NCBI RefSeq assembly: GCF_964199755.1 | Contig: NC_133896.1 | Span: forward strand, 88,086,215 to 88,150,214 | Direction of reading: 5' to 3' | Source: Larus michahellis | Taxonomy: Eukaryota > Chordata > Aves > Charadriiformes > Laridae | DNA length: 64,000 bases | Part shown: positions 14,178-26,345 of the stretch, piece after piece | Position numbering within the stretch: position 1 is the stretch's first letter | How the letters are laid out: each line of letters begins with the position of its first letter | Notes under the pieces: model-generated | The model's database searches: none | Seen by the model: only the letters and a program-made list of their open reading frames with translations | What the model was told of the DNA's origin: nothing | Translations under genes and position numbers: made by a program

Positions 14178-17100
14178 TGCCACATTGAAAGAACAGTCCG
14201 GAAACACTATGTATATGGGATAAAATTATAGCACAACGGGACAAGGTTCCAGTAACTAATGAACATAGAAGGAACTGCAGACTTTACAAAGCAGGGAGGA
14301 AATAAAGATCCTTTTTTTGCACATATTTATATAATAATGATTTAGGAAAGGTTTTCTTTTGGAGAAACTGTTACTAAAACTCTTCCAGGAGATTTTCCTC
14401 ATTATTGAAATTGTGTATACTGAGTTGCAAATTGATATCTATCTCTTACAGATCTTCTGCCAAAGTATTCATATTAGAAGTACTCAGTACTCCGAGCTTG
14501 GAATTTAGTCAGTGATAAGAACTTCAAACCTGGGAGACGGTAGTATTTCAAATGGATGTATAGCTGGTAGCTTTTGTAGAGGATATCCTTCCAGTGCTTA
14601 CTAAATTCTAGTAAACAGCCTAAAAAGCTGGAATATACCAGACAAAGTATTTCTATATCCATACACATACGTCAGCATCATACAAAAGACTTTTTTAGAC
14701 ATTACTTTCTTTATTACTATGCTTAAGGTTTCAATCCAGATTTTGACAGTACTAGACCCAAAAGTGAACCCTTTAGCAGGGAACATCTTACATGCTTTTT
14801 CAGTGTGGGTCATTTGTGGGTGCTACCATAACCCAGAAAATAATGTACTTCCTACACTTGTGTGGCAAGCACACAAAACTTCACCAGAGATATCATTCAG
14901 CTTTCTTTTAATGAGAATTTCAAATTAATTTGGTTAATTTGAATGAGAATGCCTGAGAATATAGAAATCCAGTTCCATTTTGCAACCCAACAGCACATAT
15001 CTGAAATCCAAAGGGAAATTTCTCAAAACTTTTAAGCCTAACGTAGATTGTACTAAGTACAAAGCAAAGACAAAGTAGTCATGAGTGCTGGGGGAAAAAA
15101 AAGTGTTACTTGTTTAAAAAACGTGAAGGCAAGAAGCTTCATTAACTGTGTGAGCCAAAGATGTGCCAGTGTATTCAGGAAAGCATTAGCACTGGAGATC
15201 CTTCTTTAGAACTGCTGCATCCTGTTCATCAGAGATGACTTTTACTGGACTGTCCCAGTGGCTTGCCAGAGACGATTTCAGCAGGACAAGAATCATCTCC
15301 CAGTCTGATAGGCAGGCTACTGTCACAAATGCCACCATTTCTCCCTTACTGTACACACTCTCCCTGTCACCGCAAATTACCCAGGACATCACCTCTGTAG
15401 ATACTACTTTGATTGCTCCCTCTCCGCTTTACCTGGCATTGCTCTGAGCGTTTCTAAACTGATTTTTACTCATAAAATATTACGGCCAGTAATATCGCTT
15501 CATGTGCCCTCTTCCACTGTTTTCCCTCTTGCTCTTGACAACTCCTTCATTGACTTTTTTGTGAACAATTTTTCTATTCTTTCTCACCGTGAAGCCTTCT
15601 CAATCTTCTGCCTCTACTTCCACATTTTATCTTCCAGCAATGTTGTCCACGCTCCTAGTTTAATTATATGTGATGACTTAACTATTAAAATCTTAACACG
15701 TGGCCTACTTCCTTCCATCAAATCTACACGTAAACACATATGCCTGACATTTCCTGAATGCTTTATAAAAACTTTTGCCTGTTCTGGCTAAAATGCTCTG
15801 CTTATTTCGGTCTTTCTTAACTTTGCTCATTTTCCTCATTCTGTGACTGTCAACCCTCACTTTTTACAACCTTTTTCACAAAAGCTTTTGTTCATTTATC
15901 TCTTTCATATGAAACCACTCTATGCTACCATTAAAATTCTTGCCTGTGCCTTGATTCTTTTTTAATTTGTATTTCAGCTTGCTCTTTCTTGACCTTCAAA
16001 GTCTCTTCCCCTTTTATTCTCTACAGATATTTTACTACATCTAGTAAACCCATACTGTCTGTTTACTGAATTGATTTTGCAACTAACTTCTTTAGATCTA
16101 TCCAGAACTCACAAAACCAAACTTAAATTCTTTTATGGTCACAGGTAACTCTATTTCTGTCAAGTCACAGATGTCTAAGGCTCATCTCTCATTTCAGAAA
16201 ACGTTAACAAAAGTATTGTAGAACAAGTTGGTCTTAACACAACTATTTATTAAAAACACCTGTAAAGTTGGTATGAAACTTGTAGAATGGGCTAAAGTGC
16301 AATAATAAATAAATAACTTTAGAAAATGTATTGACCTGCTATCAGATAATGCCTGCAATGTGACAGAGCAGTATAAATATACTGCAGTAACTTGATAAGC
16401 TAGTTTATGGATTTTCATCTTGGATTTCACTAACATGTCTGCTTTCAATTACACAGATGAAAAACAAGAGTTTAACATCTTGCTCTTCCCTGATTGCAAT
16501 AAAATGTCACATCTGAAAATGTACTGTTAAAAAGAAACTCAACTGAAAACCAATTTAGAGACAGCACTCGTATTTGAGAATTGTATTTTTTGGTAGTATG
16601 TGATTTTTGAGGAGATTTTATCTATGATAGTGGGCAAAAGAAAGCACAGATTTAGCCTTTTATAAGTCCTACCTCCACCCATATACTCCTTATAAATTTA
16701 CTGCTATAAAAGCACATGTAAAAATCATAATCTTAAAATAAAACTCATTCCACAAAGTCAGTGGAACATTTTTTTTTATTACGAACTATAAGCTCACCCT
16801 GAAAAGACATGTTTCCAGATGTTTAGTGAGTTAAACTCTCTGTGCCTGTAGTACCAAGACATGCCAAAGACACAGCTAGGGGATGAACTATTCATACACT
16901 CACTGGACATAATGATGTGCGTGATTCATCTTCTGCAGTAGATGGTAGTTTACATCATAAGCAAAAAAATTTTTTTAAAGAAGAAATGCTTACAATAAAG
17001 CCAAGCTACATTATAAAATTTAGAAGTTTTTTTTAAGACCTTTACTTTTGCAGAGAATGAAGCGCATATCTATATTCACATGGCAGTTCCAGTGGACTCA

Positions 17101-17430
17101 GTCCCTTCTGTTTTTTCAGAATGCGGACTTTTAATTAATAGCTACTGATGATTTCGTGATTCATTAATAAGGAAAAGCAATTAAGAAAACTGACGGTAAC
17201 AAGCTTAGGGGGTAGCTGTATTTCAGAAATATATTTCCTAGCAAGTTGGCAACTGTATCGCTAAAGCCCCTTGGGAGCTCCTCTTTGCCCCAAGCCCCTT
17301 TAGACAAGTCACACACACACAACGGAACACCAGCTCTGCCCCAAAGAGCCTGCACTTAAGTAACATGATCTCACAAAGTAATTACTTCATTTGCCTGCAA
17401 AACACAGATGGCCATGTGAAATAACGCACA

Positions 17431-17490
17431 TTTCTTACAGCAATTTCTTACAGCAATTACAATTACTAGTAATTATTAATTACTAGTAAT
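17431..17490. repeat. 13-bp tandem duplication next to paired palindromes
   Basis: TTTCTTACAGCAA occurs twice head to tail (17431-17443, 17444-17456). Immediately after it the perfect palindrome ATTACTAGTAAT occurs twice (17462-17473 and 17479-17490), separated by five A/T bases. The pair can also fold as one large inverted repeat. Confidence 0.9.
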
Positions 17491-18599
17491 GATTTCACCT
17501 GAGCAGTCTACTCTTCAAGAGGTAGTGTCCTAAGCAAGGATCCTCATTCTGCTTTTAGACATTTAAATCTACTTTTATACAATGTACTGTTTTCACAATT
17601 CTAGAGATGTAAAAATTCTAGATGAAATTAAGAGTATGGATTTTTATTTAAGAATAAAAATCTGATATACCTTTTATTGCCAAATTTGACTATAGTTTGT
17701 GTTAACAAAAAGCTTTGAAAACCTGAACTTATATATCTAATTACTTACCAGTTTTCTAACAGGTAGTCCAGTAGTTAAGGTTAAATGTACACTGAGATTA
17801 TAAAATGGAATTACTCAGTGTTTTATAATAATGTTGAATGCTTAAAATTACGATGTCTGTTCACTGTGATACATCAAAGCCAGCGTTTTGCTGATGTACC
17901 CTGTTGTCTGAGAGAAAGCAGGGTTACCTTGGGATTCTGGCACTAAATGTTGCTTTTCTAACCTTCTTTATTCTGTCCCTCCTTCTTTAAAAGGAGTGGC
18001 TAACATCTCTCTATCAAAAGCAAGTATTTTAAAGGATATCTGTGACAAGTGCTTTGCTACGTGAAAATCTAAGAGCCAGAATACTGTGATAGTAACAAAT
18101 AATTTACTTCAAAGGCTTTTGTCTGCCATTGTTAGGCCTAGGCCAGAGACCATACGTTTGTAAATGTTTGCCTGGAGCATGGCATAATCAAGCCTTAACT
18201 CTGAATGGCTCCCTTGGGGTTACTCTAATAGAAAAAGTCACTTACCTGTTAGTAATGATAAATTCATTACCATCACATGAAAAGTAGTTTCTTTGTCATA
18301 TCTTACCAGTTATATTTGCACTGGATTACTACACTGCATTAAATCAAATTAATATCGTCTTTTTATACAGTATGAAGAGAAAAGGGGGAAAAAAAAAAAA
18401 AAGCACAGTTACGGCAAGGGAGTCATGGCCCGAATCCAGATCCCTGCTTCCAAAAGCAACCGCATCGCACAACACCATTCATAAACGTTTCACGTTTCTC
18501 TTTAAAAAGCCTGCATGCCTTTGCTTCGCTATTCTTCCTGCTCCACTGAGATTCCAAGTTAACTGCTGATCCCGTTTCCCGTTTGTTTTTTTTTTTTGG

Positions 18600-19720
18600 G
18601 GGGGTAGTGTAGTTTGGTCCCCAGCAGATCAGACCCGACACCGTTCCCGGGACACACCACCTCCGCGCTCTGCCATTTAACCCACCCCCGGCCGCCTTTC
18701 GTCGCGGGGCGGGGGGGGACGGGGACACCGTGCGACAGCCCCAACATGTCGCAACTCCCGGGACGCCGAGCTGCAGAAACCCCGCAGCCGCCCCCGCGGG
18801 TCCGTCCGGCCCTGCCGCCAGGAGCCCGGGGGGGGGTGTCGGTGCCGGGAAGGGATACAGGGGCGGTGGGGGGACCACCGGACGGAAAACGCGCTCCGAC
18901 TCACCAACTTCCAGCGGCAAAGTCCGTCCCGGCGGAGCCTCATATCGACCCTCCGGGTCAGAGTTAATCTGCTCGGGTAGCAGCGGCCCCGGGGAGCGGA
19001 GTCCGGGGGGGGACGAGATGGGAACCGGCGGTGGCAGCGGAGGCTGCAGCGGAGCCGGTGCACGCCACGCCTTTCTGCTCACTTGAACGTGGCAGCGGTG
19101 CTTTAAAGCCTGCCCGGGACGTCCAAGGGCACGGGGAAACGGGGGACACACACCCCACACACCAGGGGACCCCGGGATCCCACGCCGCCTGCCCCGGGGG
19201 TACAGCCGGTCCCGCGGGCGGCGGCGCCGGGCTGGGCTCGGCGCCTCTCCCCGCACTTACCTTGGCCCCGGAGCGAAGGCATCAGCGCCAGGAGCAAGAG
19301 CAGCCGCAGCGGCCGGGCCCCGCGGAGGTTGTCCATCGGCCGCCCGCAGCTCCCCGCCGGCGGGAGCACTCGCACCGAGCGGGGGCTTGGCTCTCCTGCG
19401 GCGTCCAGCGGGCTCCCCCCTTTTTTTTTTTTTTTTCCCCTCGCTGCTGCTGCTTCTGATGTTATCCCAGCCGCCTAAGACCGGTTGGAAAAAAAAGAGC
19501 TTGCAGGAACCCCCCCCTTCCCCGACTCAGTGGGCTTTACAAAGATTTAATTCACTGCCTACCCAGTTAATTACACAGCCTGCAAGTGCTTAGCAGAACT
19601 GCGGAGCCGCCGCCGCAGCTTGGAGGCAGGGACCCTGTTGCTTCTGATGCCCCTACCTCTTCTTCTCCCCGCCACCCCCACACACGCTGGAAAAGTGACT
19701 CCCTTTCGCTCGGAAAACTT
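18600..19720 (-). promoter_or_regulatory. FBLN1: CpG island promoter of the FBLN1-like gene
   Basis: Base composition changes abruptly from AT-rich flanks to very GC-rich, CpG-dense DNA covering the first coding exon, the start of intron 1 and the upstream flank. It holds GC-box-like cores (for example the GGGGCGGGG stretch near 18709-18718), several runs of seven or more G or C (near 18598, 18711, 18829 and 19510), and a T16 tract (19421-19436) which reads A16 in the gene's sense. There is no clear TATA box at a good distance from the ATG, as usual for CpG-island promoters with dispersed starts. The transcription start was not determined. Long open frames on both strands here (for example 18423-19256 minus) result from stop-codon scarcity in GC-rich DNA and are not genes. 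Confidence 0.8.
19261..19336 (-). CDS. FBLN1: FBLN1 (fibulin-1) first coding exon, signal peptide
   Basis: On the minus strand an ATG at 19334-19336 opens 25 codons plus one base, ending GGCCAAG before a perfect GTAAGT donor. The peptide MDNLRGARPLRLLLLL continues ALMPSLRGQ: a basic start, a run of leucines and a small-residue cleavage region, i.e. a textbook secretion signal. There is no in-frame ATG upstream in the exon; G follows the ATG, though the -3 base is C rather than a purine. The exon lies in a CpG island. Fibulin-1 is a secreted calcium-binding EGF-repeat glycoprotein of basement membranes and elastic fibres. Human FBLN1 exon 1 also encodes little more than the signal peptide and follows RIBC2 in the same orientation. 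That synteny, not sequence identity of the signal peptide, is the basis of the name. Exon 2 (anaphylatoxin-like cysteine domain) was not found in 1-19260, implying a first intron over 19 kb. Another secreted-protein gene cannot be excluded. Confidence 0.66.
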
Positions 19721-20539
19721 TACAGATCTGCTCAGCGTGAACCTAGGAACGGCGTGACTTGATTCCTGTGAGGGAGAAATGCAGCGACTTCTCTTCGCTG
19801 CCAAGTAGGAGAAAGCCACAAACAAAGGCAAAGCAAAGGAAAACAAAACAAAAGAAACCACCTAGCAGGGAAGGAAAGGTTTAACCTCCGGAGGGGAGAT
19901 TTATTTTTCAACCCCCGTTCTTGGGTCTTTCCGTGGATTTCACTCCAACACAACTTTTGTAAATAAAAAGAATTTTTCAAAGGAGAGCTATTTTAGAATC
20001 TTTCAATTAAATTCACTGGAAAAAGAATTCCCTTCTTTCCTCCCCCTCCTCTTAAAAAGTCAGGATGAGAATTTAAACCCAAATGAGGCAGTCAGCTCTG
20101 CTCTATCTCTTCCCTCCCTTCTTTTTTTTAAACTTATTTATCTTATTTAAACAGGAACAAAAACACTGATAGCGGTCAAAGGAAGAGCTGGAGTTGAAAG
20201 CACCCAGTTGGCTATGCTGTTGCCAAGATGTTTAAGATAAAGCAGGGGGATAATATTTGCAGGCAAATGCACATGGAAACAAATGGAGAGTTCATCACCC
20301 TTCTATACTTTGCCCTCTGTTTAACTCAGAAAAACAGCTGGAAGTTAGTTTGTGTTTACTCGGTAGTTGTGCCACATGGACTCTGATTGGACTATCCCTC
20401 TTGTAACTACTCAATAACTCAGTGTTTGAATATCTCTTGTCAAAATGTCCAACTGGAAAAAAGTATTTAAGGCAGTAAGAGTTGAACGTGTGCATGTTTT
20501 GTTCTGCACCAGGTTACTTGCTCTTTTCTTTTCTTACGC

Positions 20540-20980
20540 GAGAACATAACAATGGCCATACAGCCAAGGGTCCAACTAGTCCAATAGCCTGTTTTCAGCA
20601 ATGATCATAAGTGGTCACCAAAGGAAGAGTATGAACAAGGAAAACACATGTGATAATACTCCCAGCCTCCAGCTGCTATGAGTTTGGAGCATTTCCTCAG
20701 TGGAATGTGTAGCCCCCAATGAATTTCTGTTCCAGGTATTTATCCCATCTCCGCATGAGTTCTTGTAAACCTTTATCATCCACAATATCGTTTGGCAACA
20801 GGTTTCACGGATCTACCACTGACTGTATGAAGGGCCATTTCCTTTTGTTCCTTTTGAACCTGGCTCCACCAACCTTGTCATGGTGCCTCCTAACTCTACT
20901 GCAGGAAGAAACATCAAAGAACTGACCCTATCCCCACTCTTAATGCCTTTATCATATCCTGCCCAGGTCACCTTTTTTTG
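20540..20980 (-). repeat. Ancient CR1 LINE, 3' part
   Basis: The plus strand begins GAGAACATAACAATGGCCAT, then CAAGGGTCCAACTAGTCC and AGCCTGTTTTCAG. Later come AGTTCTTGTAAACCTTTATC, TTTGGCAACAGGTTTCACG and ACTCTTAATGCCTTTATCAT. This follows, in order, the reverse complement of the old sauropsid CR1 3' region known from turtle and crocodile genomes (agaacataagaa, gtccatctagcc, agttcttttttgaac, ctggcaaggagttccac, atagacctctatcat). It is strongly diverged, so the insertion is old. Confidence 0.8.
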
Positions 20981-21799
20981 ACTGCTGTTTCTTTTTTGTT
21001 TGTTTGGGGTTGTTTTTTTTCCCTATTTTATTGGGAAGGGGCAGCTAGAAAAGGAGAAGAAGGATAGAAGGGTGACTTCATTTAGAGGTATTTCTTTCTT
21101 CCTTTTTCTACACATGCACATCTATTTCTGTCTCTTCTTTAAATGCCCTAACTCAGTTTACAAGGATCTTACATCAGTGATAGTGGGACCTTGGCAGTGT
21201 TTCATCACAGCCTCCAAGCTACTGTTTTTCACCTATCAGTCAGCTGCAGGAGGCAACTCTTAAAGATCACATCTTGTCTAAAGTTTCTACCAGCTTAACT
21301 GAACTGGTGGAAATCCCTCTATAGAAACCCCGGATTCAGTTCAATATTTCACTTATTTTGCTTTACTTTAAGCCCCCTCCTGATTGATTAAAGGCGGGTA
21401 GAAAGAAGTTCACCAGTTTGACTAAACCAGTGTAGAGTCATACACAACAGCCTGTCCACACATGGAGTTACCCTGATTAACACCATGTGTGGACATTCTT
21501 ACTCCAGAGTAAGAATTCCTTGTTGCTGTTTAGTTTGCCACCACAAACTGTTTACCAGAAATGAGGCAAATTCAAGTAACAGCTTAAGAAATATTTCTAG
21601 AAACTGTCACGGCTCTGGTCATCTGCAGATCTGATAATAGGTTTTTCCTTGGTTTGGGGTGGGTTTTTTTGCATAACATTAATACACATTTCCAGAATAA
21701 ATCAGCACTCTCACCTACAATCAGATTCAGTGGCCTCGAGTACATGTGATTCTAATTACTGACCCCAAGCTTTGTAGTGAGCTAAGCCATGCACTTTGG

Positions 21800-21838
21800 G
21801 CTCAATTCAAAGCTCCTGGAAGTCAATGGAAAGTAAAG
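21800..21838. repeat. Copy of a sauropsid 'GACTTCAATGG' interspersed motif
   Basis: CTCAATTCAAAGCTCC followed by TGGAAGTCAATGGAAAG matches the self-complementary motif cattgacttcaatgg and its flank, which is scattered through reptile and bird genomes. Related copies in this window lie near 26969-27000, 32165-32195 and 32725-32780. The element family cannot be named from the sequence alone. Confidence 0.5.
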
Positions 21839-23618
21839 GCTTATGAGAGGGAACATTTTGCATAACCACATTTTTTCTTACATCTGTTTGCAAAGGCCCT
21901 GTAATCCTTTGTGTAGCTTTTAAAACAAACAAATTCTTTAATGAGGATTTTATTTTTACTTCAGAAGAAAAAAAATCATTTGCAGAAGCTCAGATTAATG
22001 AGTAATGACAGCGTAACAAATCATTGCGCAAGTAATTTCCAAGGGTCTTGTTGAGAGTAGATACACGCAAGTAGACTGACAAAGAATTTAGAATTACTCT
22101 AACAAATCCATTACCATCTATGGCAGCAGGTTCACAGTTGTCATTCGGCTACTTAGTTTTCATGGGAACAGAAATTCTTGAGATGGCCTGAATAAGCCTA
22201 TGTAAGGACATCAGCCTCTGCCTAGTGAACAAAGCTGCCCCAAAGTCCCAGCTGTTGTGCCTCCCAGCTCCTCTGTTTTACTGCAGCTCCCAAATCCTGA
22301 TTTATTTTTTTTTCCTCCACCCATCCATCCCAGAAGTTGAGCAAAAGAGAGGGGAAAGAAATTGCTATGTTTTCCTTGTTTTCAGGAAGGATGTTGCAAG
22401 TAAGAAAATAGATTAATCTAGAAATGAAATCTACCCATAGTTACTGAAGGGAAACTCCTTGGCCCCTATGGCAAAAAATGAAGCTGCTTTTTGGCTCTTA
22501 TGATGGTAATGTTCCACACTAAAGATGCATAAAAAGGCCTTTTCCTTCTTAGTGGAAAGAAGACTTCACTGACTGCTACGGACGCACAGGGATTAAGAAA
22601 AGCCTGTGTGGATCTTGCCATCTCCCACCATAAAAATAAGACCCCAAACTCTACAGTAGGTGAATCCATAGCCATTGGAGTACAAATGATCCACTCAGCT
22701 TAGCTCCAGACACTAGTATGTGCAAAGTACAATTGGCATTTGGCTTCTTTCCTGGAGAAATACTATCTGAATCTTTTATGAATTAAAAAATAATTAGAAT
22801 AATAAGGAAGACGTCTGTCAACTCTGTCCTATAATCATTTTAATATTGGAAGTTTTGAAATTTTTTGGTTTTAGCATTTTAATGTTGGAAATGGATTTTT
22901 AAGGTTTATGGACACCATTGTGACTATCTTGCCCATCTTTCTGAATAGTATAGGCAGGTTTTCTGATTGAACTAGAACACACAAAAAAACTTGTCAGAGT
23001 TTTCAGGGATGGATGCACCATAATTCTTGGTTATTTTTTGAAACTGTTAATGGCATTACAGATAACAATTCATGGCTTATTTTGAGTCTAAATCAATCTG
23101 GTTTAGTTTTCAGTAGATCTCTGGACTTCTATTCATGTTGAAGTTACTGCCACTATGTACTCAGTGCTTTGTGCGTCATCAGTCACCATCAAAGCACCTT
23201 AGGGTAGTGTAGCTTGTGGACACTTCATAGGCACCTAACATGTCCTTGTTAGGGTTTTGCTTGGAATAAAACCTCCCCTTAGAGAAGTCAGTTTGTCCCT
23301 CATGCTGCAGGCCAATCTTCATTCTCAGATCCCAAACTACCGCCTATCCACACCAAATGGATACCAGCCTTAACAGTGCCAGGCCCTAGCTAAGCAAGGG
23401 AAGACGGGCGGATTGAGAGCCTCCTCTGTTCCCTAGTGTGTATGAAACTGTGCCTCCAAGACTAGTCAAGAAGGCTGACCTAGCCACCACCTTTATGCCA
23501 TCTGGCTGATGATGGCATCTTGTAGCTAAAGTCAGGCAGAGAAGCTGGCTCAGAACTCCTTCCAGAATAATTACAGTGTCAGATTAAATGTATAACCATC
23601 CTAAATTTGGACTGCTCT

Positions 23619-23693
23619 TTATATAAATAATATTACTATATATATAAAAGTACATATATAAGTAATATTACATATATGCATATATATAATTAT
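23619..23693. repeat. AT-rich (TA)n-like low-complexity tract
   Basis: About 75 bases of almost pure A/T, with repeated TATATA and TAATATTAC units, including two inexact copies of a segment with AGTAATATTAC. No gene signal is present. Confidence 0.85.
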
Positions 23694-25457
23694 GTGGATG
23701 CCAATAGCCAAGCTGCTTATACCATATGGGTAGCAATACAGATGCTTGTATCCAAACCAGGGAATCTACCTGGGCTCTATGTTTCAAATACTTAAGGACT
23801 CTTAGAACAGGTTTGGCTTACTTTATAGAGCTTTCCTTGTACAGACAAACCATTTCACTGCTAGATTAATCTCTGAACATTTTTTTCCTCTTTGCATGGA
23901 TCAGTTAAATATTCCAGACTGGGATTCTGAGCCCTTTTCAAAATCATTGCTTCTAAGCATTTTGAGTTTTTGCCCGGTTTGGAGTTTGTATCTGTTTTGT
24001 GAGCCTTGCCTACATTTTCTTTTCTTTCCTGTCTGATCAAGAAAAATATATATAGCTATCCCGGACACTCAAAACACACACTGTTTTTCTATTAATATGT
24101 ATAGGGTCTGCTTCTAAGACAAGGAGGAGTTTATTTGGGCATAAAGGAATGCTTTGATGATCCATGTAATTTCCCTTGTGGCATTACTTGTAGAATTCAG
24201 GAATAACTCAATCTGACATTCATGGGGTATTTCCTGCCTCTCCTTCTAGAGATGCATCCTCCCAGTGTTTCAGATCTCCCCCTTCCCATAAATTTCCTTT
24301 CTCCTCCTAGAGTCTCTCATGTCACTGCAGGCAGAGCTAGTCTTATGTGTGAAGAGGCAAGGTGTTTTCCAGGACCTGAGACCTTAGGAGGGCTGGGCTT
24401 CATTTGGATAAGCTGGAGGGCAGCGTGAGTCATGCTCACATGGGTTGGAGGGGACAATGGTATCTGCCTTAGGCTCTGCCTGGAGCCTTCAACAACAGCA
24501 AGGATCAGTCATTATTTTAGCTGCCATCTCTCAGAGGGTGACTCTTAAATTTGTCAGTCAGCATCTGTACCAATAGTTATTTTCACTGTTCAAACAAAAA
24601 TAAAATCTCATTATAAAGGGTGGGGAAGAGCCATCAATAAAGTAAATGGCTATTCTGGCAAAAAGCCATTTCCCTTCCTGACATCCCTGAAAACTCTGAG
24701 CTCCATCCCTGTCAAACGAAAATAATATCCAAATATGTGACCAAATGATCTTTGGAAAAGAGAAAATATACAAGTGAATCTAAGACATTTCAGGTTTGCA
24801 TAAATAAAATTCCAGAGTTTGTTGTATCTAATAGCTTAAAATCAGGAGCACACAGTTTTCTATATTTCCTCATGGTCACTTAAAATCTGCATTCATTCAT
24901 TATAGTTTTATGAATTTGTTGTATTATTTACAAATGTTTTTCCATAAGCCTATTAAAGAAAGAAGCAGTCCTATCCATCTGCAAACAGTCCCAGCCTGCC
25001 AGAAAACTTTTATCTTACCAGTAGAAATTCCGATTTAAACTCAGTATAATGTAAGCAGACAGTCAGCGGAAAGAGTATGAACACTAATAAAGCTCTACAA
25101 CAAATTCATGTATACTGGGTTTCATCCTTTTCCCTCAGCCTCACAGACAGCCTCTGTTTCTTTTCCTCAGTCTCAGTTTCTTTAACAGAGTTTCACAAAC
25201 TTTATTTACTCATGTACCACATCTTTTAGACTTTCCAGCCTTGGGCTGTAATATATTTGCCCCAGGAACCCAAGATCATCCTTGGTGGCCTGATTCTACA
25301 AACACATGTTAATAATATTGTACACAGGGAGTGGGGCTTGCATTTACACAATGCTTACACAATTCGGAGTGGTGGCTATGGGAGGGCACCTTAATACAAA
25401 TTAATTTAAAAGTCATAGTGTAGCAAACTGTTTGGAAGAAAAATATTATAAACTTAC

Positions 25458-25568
25458 CATATTTGCTGGCATGACTCTGCAGAAACTGGCTGACATCTGG
25501 GATATGCGAAGTTGGTGGACTCTGGCTCTTAATTGGAAGGATGGATGGATCATAATATCTTTGGACAG
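25458..25568 (-). other. Candidate exon of an unknown minus-strand gene
   Basis: On the minus strand the sequence TTCTTTTTGCAG, a strong acceptor, is followed by 111 bases with an open frame and a consensus GTAAGT donor. The phase is 1 at both ends, so the exon is symmetric. The favoured frame reads VQRYYDPSILPIKSQ, then SPPTSHIPDVSQFLQ and SHASKY. I do not recognise it. A second frame is also open, and an ATCC repeat lies inside, so chance is a real possibility. In mammals no coding gene is known between RIBC2 and FBLN1. Confidence 0.25.
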
Positions 25569-26230
25569 CTGCAAAAAGAAAATGAAACAAATTAGCCCTA
25601 TTAAATGAACCTAATGGGTTAAGTTGTTCCATGCTGCATGTGCCCTGTGGCTCCCAAGTCTCAGAGCAGACAGTTTCATTTCATTTCATTAGCCACAACC
25701 CATGCAGATGAGGAGACTGGCTCAGAGGTTTTGGAGAAGAGCTGTAGCATAATTTAAGTTTTTCATAAAAGTTGAGTTATCTGTCTGTCAGGGACTACTC
25801 TGACATTCCTTTCTTAGCTCCTGATTGAACTCTGGAAGCAGAGCTAGCAACAGAATTTAGGTTCCATCTAAAAAATCCTCAAACCAGCCAGCCCTGTACT
25901 ACCCTTTTTATTCCAGAAAACCCTTTACTTCCACTCTTCCTTTCAACTGTGATCTCACAACTGTTCTTACAACTAGTCATAGAGTTTGGGACTGGGTCAG
26001 TGGGATATTCCCACTGATATGAGAGGGAAGACCAGTCCCCAGCGAAATGTATAAAAAAGAGGATGTGACATACAGACAGCAGCAACTTGCACCAAAGGGA
26101 GGCAGAGAAAACATGCTCAGTCACCTCTCAAAAATGACCTCCTGTCCCCCACAAGTCCTAACTATTTAGAAATTAATTATCAGGGAGAAATGTGGCCTGC
26201 TAAACAGCAAGTTTGAGCAGACTTGAACAG

Positions 26231-26345
26231 AGGGTCTGTTTCCAGCTCTCTCTCTGGCTTATGAGATGTCTTTTGGCAAGATACTTTACCTCTCTGTACC
26301 TCATTTTATCTATGGGAATAACCTGATTTGTAAAATGTTTTGAGC
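26231..26345 (+). repeat. MIR-like ancient SINE, sense orientation
   Basis: TTGGCAAGATACTTTACCTC, then TCTGTACCTCATTTTATCT, then ATGGGAATAA, then TTGTAAAATGTTTTGAGCTC follows the MIR/CORE-SINE core (ggcaagtcacttaacctctctgtgcctcagttt and on). The element is diverged and lacks its tRNA-like head. The call rests on recalled consensus. Confidence 0.65.

Larger units (their letters stand above)
1..19260 (-). other. FBLN1: FBLN1 intron 1 (partial), non-coding
   Basis: Everything downstream of the first-exon donor to the window edge has no exon I can support. In particular no cysteine-rich frame matching the expected anaphylatoxin-like or EGF modules is present. It holds the CR1 and MIR-like repeats listed separately. 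The stretches 1-1470, 1531-5289, 6890-13948 and 14178-18370 look like ordinary AT-rich intronic DNA with short A or T runs (for example 9842-9857); 15500-16150 is pyrimidine-rich. Confidence 0.6.

Noticed and set aside
18423..19256. 277-residue open frame on the minus strand in the CpG island
   Set aside because: It lies beyond a perfect splice donor, is Pro/Arg/Gly-rich in the manner of GC-rich non-coding DNA, and competing frames on both strands are equally open.
25000..25120. Possible exon ending at a GTAAGA donor near 25015 on the minus strand
   Set aside because: The phase carried over from the 25458-25568 segment gives an immediate stop, and the acceptor is weak.
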